From Panagrolaimus kolymaensis (taxonomy: Eukaryota > Nematoda > Chromadorea > Rhabditida > Panagrolaimidae): DNA of 64,000 nucleotides. Below are positions 44,946-59,000 of the stretch, piece after piece; the stretch's first letter is position 1; each line of letters opens with the position of its first letter. The stretch spans positions 310,001-374,000 of the forward strand of contig JAJQJQ010000033.1 of assembly GCA_028622995.1 (NCBI GenBank), written 5' to 3'. The translations under genes were made by a program, and so were the position numbers. The notes beneath the pieces are model-generated. The model saw only the letters and a list, made by a program, of their open reading frames with translations, was not told the DNA's origin and ran no database searches.

Positions 44946-47900
44946 GGTATATATTGTAAAATTGGTCGACTACTCTTTTTTTGTGCACCCTCCTCAAACC
45001 TTTTTTCCTTATTATCTTTGGCTAATTTGGGATAACAATTATTATTACTTATTTGATTGAACCGATCAAAAAACCAGTTATGATTAATTGAATGTGAAAA
45101 TTGACTGGTTTAATTTTCCCATTTATTTTTTTCTCGCTTGTGTCTCTCTGTCTCATTGTTGTCGATCTAATCATTCCGGAAATGAGAAAACGCTTTCAAG
45201 AAAATACATTTCATTTTTTTTCTCCGTTATATTTGTGCTGCAAAATTATTTTCTGAAAGTGAGCAGCCTCCTTCCTCTCATAGTTGCATTTCAAAAAAAA
45301 AAGAAAGACAAAAGTAAACTAACTTTTTAAGAAAGATGAGTGGAGAAAAGCCAATAATATAATGCTGTCAAACTTCGCGCAGACTTAAACTTTAGTGAAG
45401 CTTTTTTCCTCTTCTTTTCACGTTATTCATTTCTTTGACCCTTATTTACGTTTTTTTGTTTTTAAAAGAATAACAAACAAAAAACTCTTGAGTAATCATT
45501 AAAATTGTTACTGTTTTTTTTCTTCCGTTACTTTTTTTTTCTACTTCGGCTGCCTTAGACGAAGAACAGTCATTTTTCTTTAAAAAGCTTAAAAGCTTTT
45601 ATATTTTTTGCGCAATAATTCCAACAAATAAAAAAAGCAATTCTTTTTACGCGGACTGGCTTTTTTCTTTGATGCAATCGCTTTGCGGCAGTATGTATGT
45701 ATTGAATGACGATGACGACGACGACGTTCAAAGAATGACCATCACTTTTTTCTTTTCTCTCTTGCGCATTCCTTTTATTTATTTTTAGTTTTTGGCTTTG
45801 TTTTTTGTTAGCTAATTCGTGAGATATTTGTTTAACAATTTTGTTTTTTAAATATAAGTTTGAAATCAAAAAGAGAGAAACATTTAATTCAAATCATCCA
45901 AGTAAAATCACAAAGATATGACTTTGAATTATTGTATTTTGGTGATCAATTATCTCGAATCATTGGTTAGCGTCTCAATCGCAGTGTTGAAAAAACGCAG
46001 GTCAGTGCAAAGAATAAAGCTTATATTGAAGAGCCACTTGACCTGCCTACTTTCCACCAATCTAAAGCTCAGCGACTCTTTCCTATCATCATTTATACTT
46101 TTTTCTTGCAACTTTTCAAGTTTAAAGAAAAAAAACTCCCAAACGTCCGTTTAACTTGTTTTTTTTTGTTGCCAAAATAAAAAGTAAAACGTTTAAGGAA
46201 ATCTAAAAAAACAATTTTTCAACAAAAAACTATTGCTTTCGTTTTAAACAAAAAAAAGGAAAAAGCGTAAAAATAAAATAAAAAAGTAAATGCCTGAAGC
46301 ATTGCCTTCCTCCTCCTATTTTTCTTCTTCAATAAACAGAACAGACGCGCAAGCAAGCAACAACATTGACAAAGAAGACGTGCCATGATAGATAATGTTT
46401 ATTTTTGTCCTCTCCTTTCCTTTTCCTTTTTTCCCGAGTTTAGATTCCATTTTAAGACTATTTTAACAGTTGAAATAATAAACGTAAATAGTGTTTTAAA
46501 AAATTTTAAGAAAAAGAAAAAAGAAATCGAGCGTTTTTTGTTTGATAAAACTTTTTTCTCTATTTTCTATTTCCCGTTTTTGAAGCTCTTGCTTTCTTTG
46601 GAAGCAAGCAGCTGGGTTTTTTGAGATTCTAATGTTATTTTTTATTTTAATTTTAATCTTAATCCTATTAGCTAATCGCTGGACACAAATACTATGAAGA
46701 TTCACAATTTTACTCCAAAGCTTTTCTATTTGAAAATGCCATTTTTTATTTTTCGAGTATTTTCTTATTTCTATTTCGCGCAGGCAATCGCATTTTTACA
46801 CTTATTATTTTAAAAAATGTGAAAACATTTAACCATCTCTCAGTTTTTTTGTAAAAAAAAGACATAATATTCTATTCGAGCCATTTGTTTTTGCCATAAC
46901 ATATTAAGAGAAAGACAGCTTTGTTAATTATCGCTATTAAAACTATCTTATTATGATGATATTAAGTTGTTGACTAACTTCATTTTTTTTTCAACTTTAC
47001 GCTTGTTTTTTATTTGCCTTTAAAATATTATAGCTGCAGGCAGCTGTTCTTTAAAACCTTACACTATTTTTTATCCATTGATATTTATTTTTTTGTTTTT
47101 TCATCAAGGTTATAGTCTAATGGAAACAAAAAACGTTCATCTTTATTGTGGGCAACAAAAAAAGTTATCTCAGAAACGCCATAGCAACAAAAAAATTAAC
47201 GTTAATTTGATTTATGAATTGCCTCCTTTTTTCATTTTTCTTTGAGTTTCAAGGATGCGAGGACCTGACTTTCATGCATGCATGGAGTCAAAAGATGGCT
47301 GTTTTTTGTTATTATAAAAAAATTAGAAAAAAAGAGCTAAAAACAATTGGCATTTTTTACTCTATTTTTTGTTTTGTGGTTGCAAATGACTTTTTTGCAT
47401 GTGTTTCATCCGCGACTGCTGCTGCTATTATTGCTACTATTGCTCATTGATAATTGAGACACCCACTCTCTCGTTTTCGTGGATTTTTATTTTTCCCCTT
47501 TGACATAAGAAAGAATGAACGATAAAGAAAAAAGTTTCAATCATTTTGGCTTTTATAATAAAACTGATTAGAATTTTTTCGAGGTATTTTTGATTTATCA
47601 CACTTTTTGTTTGCGTTTTTTGTTTGTTTTTCAGCTGTTTTATGCCGCAATGAATGAACGCTTTAAGGCGGAGTCTTTTCTTTTGAGTTTCGTTGTTTTT
47701 AGATTTTGTTCTTTATTTTTATTTTTCCATGATCCATAAAAAGTATGCATCTTTTCTTGACACTCTTTTTATTATTACGATCACAAAGAGTGTTTTTTTT
47801 TTCTCGTGATAAGGTAAAATTCTAAAAACCTTTGAGCAGAGATCATCTTTGTGCAGACAGCATTAAGAATTTTGTAATACCCTGGATGATGCATAAAGAA

Positions 47901-48335
47901 TCTTTAGTGAAAAAAAGGATGAACCTTGAAATATCTGACTCATGCTTTTATAAACGGTCTGAAATTTTGAATTTCATGATAGTGTACTCTTGCAAGCCAT
48001 TTCTCTTCTCAGCTGAGAATGATTGCTTTGAATACTAAATTAAATATTTTAAACATCGTATTTTATTCTTTCGAGTCGGGTTATATTTATTTTGATTTTT
48101 TTAGTTTTGACTATCGTTTGAATACTCTAATTCCTTTTAATTATTTTAGGCTTAAGCCGATGTCTCATTCAAAATTCTGTGAATTCGGCTACGTATTGAA
48201 ATAATTTTTTCTTATTTTTGGATGCGTACATATTTTTGAGAAGAAATTCATCAAACCCTAATCAATTCTTTATTTCTTTCATTTATAAATTTTTAATAAA
48301 AACAAAAATACACGTGTTTTTTTTTTAATTTCAAG

Positions 48336-51300
48336 ATGACTGTGGGAGACTCACCATCACAAGATTCAAAGGTCAAAGTTGCCGTTCGTGTTCGACCCGT
48401 CAATAAACGAGGTTTGTTGTGCTTTAATTTTTAAAAAGCAAAATTGTATAATTTTATTACAATTTTTATATCAAAGAAATAGCCAGGCCCATCATTCATT
48501 TTTATTGTTATTATTATTATTTTTTTCATTGCTGGTGGTAGAAAGGGATGACTCATTTGTCAAAAAAAAAGTTGACAAAGATACGAGGGAATGAGTCTCA
48601 TAAAAACATAGGACATTTTGTAAATAAATGGACTCTCTTCCTTTTGGCTTTGGCTATTTCTTTGATGTTGACTTTCTCTTCCTCCTCCCATGAGGACTTT
48701 CTTCTTATTTTTGAAAAGAGAATCTAAAAGTAGTCCATTTTTCATGCATGTCAAAAACATAAAATATAGGAAAAAGTTTGTGTTGAAGTTTTTGTTAACC
48801 ACAGCAATTTTTCATAAAAAAAAAAACATTTAAAAAAGTTGCAAGTATGCATGTTTTATTCCACATTTTTTTGAGATCTTTTGACACATACAAGATTGAC
48901 AAAAATGATAAAAAAACACAAACAAAAGATGGGATTGAAAGTTAAAATATAATTTAATATTTTTATGGGACTTTGTTATTATTTAAAATAAAAATAAAAT
49001 GGAAAATTGTTTTTATTTTCTAGAAACTGATTTATCAACAAAATGCGTCGTTCAAATGGATTCCGATCAAACATTTCTTTTCCATCCAGCCGATGAAAAA
49101 ATTCCAAAGACTTTTGCTTTCGATCATTGTTTTGAATCGTCTGATCCATCAGCAGCTAAATTTGCGAGTAAGCTTACCTCTAAAATGCTTCGCGTTTACC
49201 AATAAACTATGATATGCTTTTAGACCAAGAAGAAGTTTTCTCTAAAGTTGGAACTGGAGTTATCGATAATGCATTCGAAGGATATAATGCGTGCATATTT
49301 GCATATGGTCAAACGGGATCTGGAAAAAGTTACACTATGATGGGATCACCCGATAATCCAGGAATCATTCCACGCCTTTGTAATGCCATCTTTGAAAAAA
49401 TTGAAGCTGAAACTTCTGAATCAACCAATTTTAAAGTGGAAGTATCTTTTATGGAAATTTATAATGAAAGAGTTCGAGATCTTTTGGATCCTAAAAAATC
49501 AGCTAAAACCAATTTAAAAGTTCGCGAACATAAATCTCTCGGACCAATGGTTGATGGACTCTCGGTACTTGCCGTATCATCATTTGACCAAATCTCTGGG
49601 TTAATTGATGAAGGAAATAAATGTCGAACTGTGGCAGCCACAAATATGAATACTGAATCAAGTCGAAGTCATGCTGTTTTTACCATTCGTCTCACTCACA
49701 CTCTCTCTGATATTGAGAAAGGTTTTTCTGGTGAAAAAGTTTCCAAAATTTCATTAGTTGATCTTGCTGGATCTGAAAGAGCTGGAAAAACTGGAGCAAT
49801 TGGAAAGCGACTTGAAGAAGGTGGAAATATTAATAAATCTTTAACAACTCTTGGAATGGTTATTAGCGCTCTTGCTGAAAAAAATGGAAAGAAAGAAAAA
49901 TTTGTTCCATATCGAGATTCAGTTTTAACATGGTTATTGAAAGATAATTTGGGTGGCAATAGTCGAACAGTGATGATTGCAACCATTTCCCCAGCAGCAG
50001 ATAATTATGAAGAAACCCTTTCGACTTTGAGATATGCAGATAGAGCAAAGAAGATTGTCAATCATGCCATTATCAATGAAGATCCAAATGCTAAAGTTAT
50101 TCGTGAACTTCGTGAAGAGGTTGAAGTTCTCAAATCTCAAATTTCACACACCAAAGAAAGAGAAACTGTAAGTTTGAAATTTTCATTGTATAAAAAAATA
50201 AAACTGGGCTATTGTAAATAATTATAAACCGATTTTTAGGAATACGAAGAGCTCAAAGATAGGCTTGCTGAATCTGAAAGGCTGGTGGAAATGATGAATA
50301 AATCTTGGGAGGAGAGGCTTCGAGAAACCGATGTCATTTATGAAGAGCGTCAAAAAGATTTAGCCCAAATTGGAATTAGTGTGGCTGAAGCAGGCATTAA
50401 AGTTGAAAAGGATCGTTTTTATTTGGTTAATCTTAATGCGGATCCAAGCTTAAATGAGCTTCTCGTTTATTACATCAATAAACGAGCTACCATTGGAAGT
50501 GGAAATTATCCTGAAAATGATGCGATAGAACCAGATGCACGACCAATATCCCCCGACAGAAAGATTGATTTTGTTCTTCAAGGCCTTGGAGTTCATCCCC
50601 GACATGCTCAACTTGAAATTGTGGAGGATTGTGAACTCAAAGTTCCTCGACTTTATATTTCTCCACTTTTTGATGGAGCCAGAATTTGTGTGAATGGTTC
50701 CAATATCACTGAAAAAACTCAACTCAAAAATGGCACTCGTCTTTTAATTGGGCACAATCATCTCTTCCGTGTGAATTGCCCCAAAGATCCCGAAGATGAA
50801 AACTCCTTAATGTTGGCTTCAACAATAATGGAAGAAAGTCAATTTTTTGATTATGATAAAGCTTGGCTTGAAGCAAATAGCGAAGAACAAGGGGCTTCCA
50901 TTTCACATGCGGTTGATCAATATTTGGAACAAATAAATATTAAACATCAGGTAAAAAATAAATGCTTGGAAATAAATGAAAAAATAAATATATTTCTAGG
51001 AAGAGAAACAAGCAGCTTTGGAAAAACAATATGAAGAATTTGAGCGATATATTCACGGATTAGCTCAAACGTAATCTATTCATTTAAAAATTATTTTATT
51101 ATCCTTCCATTTATAGACTCCAAACTCCATCAACTCCGATGACACCTGGTTTCGGAGTTGCAATGACTCCAGTTGCATGTACTCCAAGTTGTGCTTTGCC
51201 ACCCGTGGCATTTCCAACCAATCCTCGAAATCTAGAAAAATCAAAATTCTTTAAATGGGCTCAAAAACGGGAAGAAGTTTTTAAAGAATCGCTTAAAATT

Positions 51301-54300
51301 TTAAAAACTGAAATAGTAAAAGCGAATGCTCTCGTTCGAGAAGCGAATATGATTGCGGATGAAATTATGGCAAATAAGCGAGGGCAAACTCGTTATGATG
51401 TTACTTTACAAATTCCTGCATCTAATTTACGCCCATCAAGAATTAAAGTAGGAGCATCAGTTTGTGAGCCCGTGATTGTTGTGCGTCGAAATGGAATGCA
51501 CGGATATCAACTTTGGTCAATTGAACAACTTGAAAATAAACTTATTGATATGAGAGAAATGTTTAATGATAAAATAAATGGTAACAATGATCGAATGGAA
51601 CAATCCACGAGTAATTCAGTTATTAGTGATTCGCCAACTGGTGCTTCAGCTTCTAGCGGCATTTGTGAAGATGAATGTGAAGGGGACGATGATTCTGAAG
51701 GAAGTTTAATTGATACATTTTTTGAATCACAAGAAAAACATTCACTTATTGGAGTTGCAAATGTTTTCTTAGAAGTGCTATTTCATGATATGAAACTTAA
51801 TTATCATGTGCCAATTATAAGTCAACAAGGTGAAGTTTGTGGAAAGCTTCATGTTGAAGTGAGTTTTTATTAACAACACTCTTTCGAATAAAAAGTATTT
51901 CTTATTTTAAGGTTTATCGCCTTCCAATATCCATAAATGCTTGTGATTCAGTAATGTCTGATTCAACGGATTCCATTGAATCAAGTTCATCAGGCAGTTC
52001 ACATGGATTTTTGGGTAAAACAATTCGATGCCGGATTAGAATTAAAAAAGCCACAAATCTTCCGCAATCCCTTTCACATTTTGTATTTTGTCAATATTCA
52101 TTTTTCAATATTAGTGAAATGCTCGTAGTTGCTCCAACTTTTGATCCATCCTCATCTGCCTCAAATCGAATTCATCCCGCACATGCAACAAATGTAAAAT
52201 TTGATCATGAAAAAGATTTTGATGTTTTGGTTACCGAAGAATTTCTCGAATATATTCAAGAGGATGCACTTTCCATTGAAATTTGGGGTCATCGAAGTGC
52301 AGGACTTGAAAGTGAAATACTCGAAACAACGGAGGATTTGAATGACGCTTCAATAAAGCACAAAGGTTTACAAGAGCGATGGTTAGAAGTTACAAATCGA
52401 ATTGAATTTTGGGTTGATATTAAAGAATTAAACGAAAATGGAGATTATACTTCTGTGGAAGTTGATTCTCATCAATCTGGAATTTGCACGGGTGGAATTT
52501 ATCAACTTAAACAAGGTCAACAACGAAGAATTACGGTTCGATTGAGAAGTTTACCAGAAAGAGGAAATTTACCAATAAATTTTGGTGAAATTTCAACCAT
52601 TTCAATTGGAAGCATTTGTGTTAAAGAATCAGATGATGAAAAGCAAATGGATAGTTATCAAGAGGAAGATTTGGATAAAATTAGAGAACAATGGACGAAT
52701 GCTTTATCAAAAAGACAAAAATATTTGGAACAACAAATCAACGCGGTAAGCTTTGATTTAAATAAAATTTTTAAATATTAATGATTTTTTTAGTTATCAG
52801 AAAAAGGAACATCTAAAACCGAATTAGATTCTGAGCGAGAGCAATCACTAATAAATCAATGGGTGGCATTAACAGAAGAGCGAAATGCCGTTTCAGTTCC
52901 AACTCCAAATTCTCACATTCCTGGAGCACCAGCTGATTGGAATCCTCCAGCAGGAATTGAAAAACACGTCCCCGTCGTTTTTCTCGACATTAATTCTGAT
53001 GAATATTCCGCCGAAGAATCGGATATAATTACAACATCAACAAAGGTTGCTGGAATGAATACTGTACTTCCATTGGAATTCTATGAAAAAATGATTCCAT
53101 TACCTATTTTGGAAAAGGATACAGTGGATCCATCTGCCACGTGTTCATGGGATAGCTCAATTCATTTATGTTCAGCATTAAATCGGGCAACAAATAGCGG
53201 TGAAAGGATTTATGTTGTAATTCGAGTGGTTGTAAGGCTTTCACAACCTGTGGCTGTTGATCTTGTTTTAAGAAAGAGAATATGTTTAAATGTTTATAAA
53301 AAACCAAGTTTTACCGAACGTTTAATGAAAAGAATTGTTGGAGGTGAAAGTCTATTTGGTACGGGAGTTTATTATGATTTAGTTGGACATATTCCTAAGG
53401 TAAAAATTATTTTAGAGTTTAAGCTATAATATAATATCATTTTTAGGCGACCTTGGATATGGAAGATCGGGAAACATTAGCAATGATGGCAGCAAGGCAT
53501 ACTTCCACCAATGAAGACGATACAGCCGATGAAAAAAGACAACGCCCTTCACCTTCAAGAGCGCAATCAAATTACATTGAAGCTTATACAAAAAGCATAC
53601 AAGCCGTTGAATGGATGTTAAAATTAGATCGACTTCGACAAGAATCTGCTATGTTTAATATGCTTAATAAGTAGGTTATTAATAAAAGGACTATATAGAA
53701 CATTTCTTAATTTCAGACATGAAAGAGCTGCAAGACTTTCGGGTGTTTATGGAATGCCATCAAATAATTTTCGAATGAAACGAGCTGTTTCACTTCCAAA
53801 TACCATTAATAATGTTTCATTACCTCCAATTCCACCTTCTCAACATCATCGTTATTCCAATCATACATCTGGGATTCCACCTCTTCCTCCATCAAATTCA
53901 AATCATGAAAATTCATTAAACAGCAAAATTATGGAAATGTCAACCTCTTCTTCCAGTGGATATTCTTCAATGGGTTCGTTTACCCTTATTCCAACAAGCG
54001 TTTAATTAACTTTTTCCCCAATGTTTTTTTTCTTGCTTTTCTTTTTAATAATTATTCTTTTTGACTTCTTTCTTTTTCTTGTCAAAAAGAATACATTTTT
54101 CTTTCGCTTTTAAATCAACAAAGTTGAGATTCCTCCATTTAATCAAAATTAAAAAATTCTGATATTTTTAAATAATCTTTTACAGCACGTCCAACATTTT
54201 TGAATTTGAAAAGCGGTATGCGCTTTCAGTAACATATGTTTTTTTATTTGTAATTAGTTAGTTATGTAAAAATGTCAAAAAAAACATTTATTAACAAAAA

Positions 54301-55024
54301 TTATTAATTTAAAATATTTATTTAGTATCGCTTTTAGTATCGTTGTGGTTTCATTCATTCGTTAGCTTTTTTAGCTTTAATTTTCTGTAAAGTTTTTTGC
54401 TTTTTATTTTTGTTGTTGTGGTGTGTTTAAAACTAACAACTTATCCGTTTTATTTTTTGGTTATCTCTTAGTTAAATGAAAATACAAAATATTTTTTAGT
54501 TAATAGCCTTGTTTCACCCATGATGGAATATGGTGGAAGGCTTTCGGGTATTGATGAGGAACAACAAATCCAACTTTCCGAGGTAAGATATTCGTCTTTT
54601 TTAACACATCTATCTTGCTTTAACAAATTTGAAACCAATGCTTATTTTTTTAGATCCTTACGAAAGAGCCAGTTCGCTCTTTTACTGTACCTGAAACTCT
54701 TCATTCCACTAATCAGCATTTTTCTCCTAAACCTGTATGTCCGCTTTTTTAAAATCTTTATAAATAAAAAATGAAGCATTTATTTAAAAGCCTAGTAATT
54801 TTTGCTTTCATTTATCAACCTCATTCATTTTTTTCAACAACAACCTCGAATCATAAATTTTGTAGGTATCCCCTCGATTACTTTCTGATCTCAGCCAAGA
54901 TCCGATAGATGATAACACTGCTCAATTTTCGTGCGCGAATCATCTTTTTAATCAGAATGAACACCATCGACGACATCCAACAATTAACCACCATGAATTT
55001 GATGCATCATCATCCCATGCATAA
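48336..55024 (+). CDS. klp-4: Kinesin-3 motor, KIF13/KLP-4-like
   Basis: Thirteen exons: 48336-48411, 49024-49167, 49224-50167, 50240-50950, 51000-51070, 51117-51858, 51912-52745, 52794-53399, 53447-53670, 53717-53973, 54500-54582, 54654-54734 and 54866-55024. They give 1643 aa with all phases closing. The motor domain runs from [13 protein letters not shown] through the P-loop GQTGSGKS (residues 102-109), switch [12 protein letters not shown] and switch [17 protein letters not shown]. Neck helix and coiled coil follow ([16 protein letters not shown]). An FHA domain comes next (RATIGSG...[11 protein letters not shown]...[12 protein letters not shown]), then the kinesin-associated region and a Ser/Pro-rich tail. 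The motif order is that of KIF13/KIF1; the N-terminus and FHA text are closest to KIF13 (C. elegans klp-4). It moves vesicles and receptors toward microtubule plus ends. If the donor at 53973 is not used, translation ends at 54005 in a tail differing by about 10 residues and lacking the last three exons. Confidence 0.88.
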
Positions 55025-55706
55025 AATGGTCATTCCAACGAAATTTTTAAAGATATTTTTTACCCGCTGAATTAATCACATAAAATAAACGGAGTCTAGT
55101 CATTTTTTTTTCATTTGTGCCATTTCTTTTTCTTCTATTTTATTTTTGAAATATTTCTTTCGCCTCTCTCGCTTATTAATCTTCCTAAATCAATCAAAGA
55201 AAAAAACACTAATACAATGAGCTTTTTAAAGATTGCATATTTTTTTGTGAAAGTATTAAATATGATTTTATATAAAAATAAAGTTAAGAGAATTTTATTT
55301 TTTATTTGAAAAAAATATAACAAATATAAAGTCAAACATGAAATTAAGAACACACACAAATAGCAACGGGTGAAATTTTAAAGCTTAGGTTATTAAATAA
55401 AAATTGATTTTCTAATAAAACCGATAAACGGTAACGTATAAACCAATTGAAGATGAAAAATAGAGTGTACAATATTTTCTTACAGTATCATTAAAGAGAA
55501 AATAAATGGCTAAATAAAAAGGAATACAATGGAACAAATACGAAGTGGAAACAGCACCCAATAAACAAAAAGATTTTTAAAGTTCAATGAGAAGAAAGCA
55601 AGCATAACATTTATGGTTTCTGGTCAAAAAAAACTAAAAACATCAAAAAACGCAAAATAAATATGTAAATGCTTTTTCGTTAACAAAAAAAAATATGCAA
55701 TCCTGA

Positions 55707-55740
55707 CTCGAGTGATCTCTCTGTCTATCTATCACTCGAG
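55707..55740. repeat. Hairpin: perfect 10-bp arms CTCGAGTGAT
   Basis: CTCGAGTGAT at 55707-55716 and its exact complement at 55731-55740, with a 14-nt CT-rich loop. It lies upstream of the SLC17 gene. Its role is unknown. Confidence 0.7.
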
Positions 55741-55872
55741 GTTCAGCACAATATTTTAGAAAAGTATAAATTTGATTTTTTTTATACGCGATAAATGCTC
55801 TATCTCTCATCAAAATCGAATTGATATTTTGCGAATTTTTTTCTTTGCAATCTTATTTCAATAATTTGAGTT

Positions 55873-55911
55873 TTTGATCGTGTGTAAAACTCCTCGACTA
55901 TCACGATCAAA
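55873..55911. repeat. Hairpin: perfect 10-bp arms TTTGATCGTG
   Basis: TTTGATCGTG at 55873-55882 and its complement at 55902-55911 with a 19-nt loop. It is the second stem-loop within 200 nt in the same intergenic region. Confidence 0.6.
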
Positions 55912-56099
55912 TTTTTATCTCAGTTTTTGCAACTGCTGATTTACGTGTCGTCATTTCAAAAAAAAAAAAAAACATTTGCTTGCAATCGCATTCAAGCTCA
56001 AACTCAATGGCTTGCAGCGTCACTTTTCATTACTGCGATTTTTTTTCGTGTTCTAAAAAAAATACAACGACTTTTCATTAAATTTTAAATCTTTAGAAA

Positions 56100-59000
56100 A
56101 TGCCATCATTACCACCGCCACCACCCAAAAGTAATGTTCCCATATTTGCTCTTAAATCAACCCGCCTTAGAATTGCATTACTTTTAATGTTGGGTTTATT
56201 TTGTGCAACATCGATGAGAGTTAATCTTGGAATGGCTGTAGTTTGTATGGTTAATCAAACAGCTTTTGAACGTCCTCCCACAGACTATAATAATAATTTG
56301 AGTTTTAATGAAATTGATAAATGTGCAAAACCATTATCTTCTGTTGAAGCTGTATCGGAGGGTTATGATGGAACATTGTTATGGTCGCCAAGTCAAATAG
56401 CCCTTTTATTATCTGCTACCTTTTATGGTGGGCTACTTACTATTTGGTGGTCAGGTTTGTTGTTCTTTTCTTAATTTACTGCTAACCGAATCTTTCATCT
56501 AAGGATATTTGGCCGATCGATTTGGGCCTAAAATGATTATGTTAACAGGAGTTCTTGATTGTGTAATTGTAGCACTGTTAACTCCAATGTTAGCTAAATC
56601 AAGCTTTTACGCTATCTTTGCTGCAAGATTAGTAATGGGTTTAGGAGAAGTAAGTTTTTATTAGACATAAAAAATAAGAATAAAAAATTATTTTTTTAAT
56701 GATTTAAGTTTTTCCAATGCATGATCGGTATCTCTTTTCTTTTCAAGCATTTTTAAAGCTTCTTTAGTAACGCCAGTGGCTTCATCTGGACGTGGTAATA
56801 GAATTCCTTCAACCACAACGGGATCTTTGCTTTTTAATCTTTGTGAACGTCGTCTAACTCCCACTGCCGCCGATGAACTTTCTTGATTGGCTGTCGTTGA
56901 TTCTGAAGCTAGCTCAGATTCAATTGTAACTGATTTAGTCTTTTTTCTTGTTGGTTGTTTTTTGGCTATTGCATCAGCTACATCCGTTTCAACTTCTCGT
57001 CGAAGAAGTTCGGAATCTGAGATATCGCCTTCGCCAATGGTGGCTTGACGCATTCGATCTGTTTTAGCTTGGGCTTTTTGAACTTGTATTCTTGCTCTTC
57101 GTTGAATGAGATCAACTTTTCTGCGACCCTTCTTTTTTCTTCTTCCATCTCCATGAGCCACACCTTCGCCTTCGTGATCATCATCAACATCTTCTGCATT
57201 TTCTTCTCGTTCATGATGTCTTCTATGACTCGGCAAATTTATTGCCGAAGTAAAGGCTCTATGCCGAAGAGCTGTCATTCTTTCCATTATTGATTCTCTC
57301 TTTTCTTCACCTTTCTCTTTCTCTCTGCAAATTTTTAACTTTATTATTTAAAATTTAAGTTTAAAGAAAGGTTCTCCGAGAAAATTTTTAGTTGAATACT
57401 TTATCATAAACTATGTATGCTAAAAAAACTTTTTTAAACTACAGTAACCCCAGTTGAACAGTTTAGTAAAAATGAAAGTTTATCAACAATAGTTTAAAAA
57501 ACAATAACATTAAAAGCAAAATAACTATGAAATTTTACAATTGTTCAAACAAAAAAATAAAATATAATCAGATTTTTTGTCGAGTAACAATCAAATATTA
57601 AATTTCATAAGAATTTTCTTCATCCACAGCACCGCTAAAAGCATGGTCGTAAAATTTGTTTTCGATGATAACTTTTGCATAATATTGATTTGAGTTTTGT
57701 TGAACATGACGAATGGATTTTGCAGCAAAAAAACTTTTTAAAATCAATAATTTATTTATAACAAAGATTAACATTGATACCAGATACAGCAAGATGAAAC
57801 ATAGACGATGATAAGTTGATCATTTGATGTTGCTCAGAGTATTTTGCATCGGCGACCATATTCAGTACGAGTTTCTAAATAAGAAAACGATAAATAAACA
57901 AAAACAAAAATACATAACAATAAACAGAAAAAAAAGGAAAAATATCAATATTCCAATATAAAAATATAAAAAACGCCATGCTTCAATATTAGCATTTTTT
58001 GGCAACATAATTGTAATCGATTACTTCTGGTAAACGTCATTATTTTCGTCCAAGCAAATAATGTTGACGTTTTACTTATCTGCCTTGCTATGTAAACTAG
58101 CGAGGCTACTGTATTATCATAATATTCTACCATCTTTTTTTCTCATTCCCCATTAAAACTTTTTCTTCTTTCAAGCTACGAAAATTTTCTCGGAGACATC
58201 TTGTTGAATATGAAAAAGAAACATACAGTGTCTTTTTAAGTTTTTCTTCTGCTTCTTTAACAATATCATTAACATTTCGTTTTACTCATCTCGTACTTGA
58301 TGAAATAATGTAGATACTCCAGCTTTGCGTTTAAGTTCAGCATACTTTTGATGTATTTCAGAAACATACTAAAAATATTCTTTAAAATTAAAGCCAAAAA
58401 AGGAAAGAGAATAAATATTTACTTGAAGATCTTGTGATTCGGTAACATTCTTTAATCTTTCAAAGTCATTTAGTTTTAATTCATCTTCACTGTTCTTCAT
58501 TTTGTTACGCTTATGTCGAGCACACAAAGGATTGTACTAAAAGATAATCATTAATAGATAAAAAAGATAATGGTAAACAAACTCACATCGTCAGCGAAAG
58601 GAATAATAGTAAACGCTTTAGAACTAATTAGTCGTTGCAAACAAAAAAGAGCATAAAGTTGTCGTTCAGCAAGAAGGCTGTCCATAATCAGTGGAAGATG
58701 TTCGGCCAATTCCAAAGTGAGTTTAATAAGTTTGACTTCTGTTTGTGGTTGAAGAAAATAAGATGTATATAAAAGATAAATTCCAAAGAGTTTTTCCTAA
58801 AAATGAAAGTATTTTAAGTTTCAACGAAATGAAATTAACTTTACAGCTTGTTCAAGATCTTTCTCCACTTCCATAGACATCGAAGAGCTTTTAGAAATTT
58901 TGGCTCCTTTGTTTCTCATAGCTGCAGGGAAGATAAGACTTGCAACGAGTTGAAAGAAATCTTCATCTAACTAAAAAAAACTTCTTGTTCATTGATTGAA

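Larger units (their letters stand above)
39902..48335. other. 8.4-kb gene-poor, T-rich divergent interval
   Basis: No conserved coding region is seen between the mucin-like gene (-) and the kinesin gene (+). The plus strand is rich in runs of T, and the many short open frames are Phe/Lys/Leu-rich artefacts. Identifiable items are the long inverted repeat at 42427-42625, a tRNA-like remnant near 44870-44945 and a short GAC microsatellite near 45715. As the 5' flank of a kinesin-3 gene it is a likely home for distal regulatory sequence; unannotated non-coding RNAs cannot be excluded. Confidence 0.5.
55025..56099. other. Intergenic region between kinesin and SLC17 genes
   Basis: About 1.1 kb, AT-rich, without supported ORFs. 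It holds the kinesin 3' UTR, then two small hairpins (annotated separately) and the upstream region of the SLC17 gene. An acceptor-like CTTTAG ends at 56096, 3 nt before the SLC17 ATG. Confidence 0.5.
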
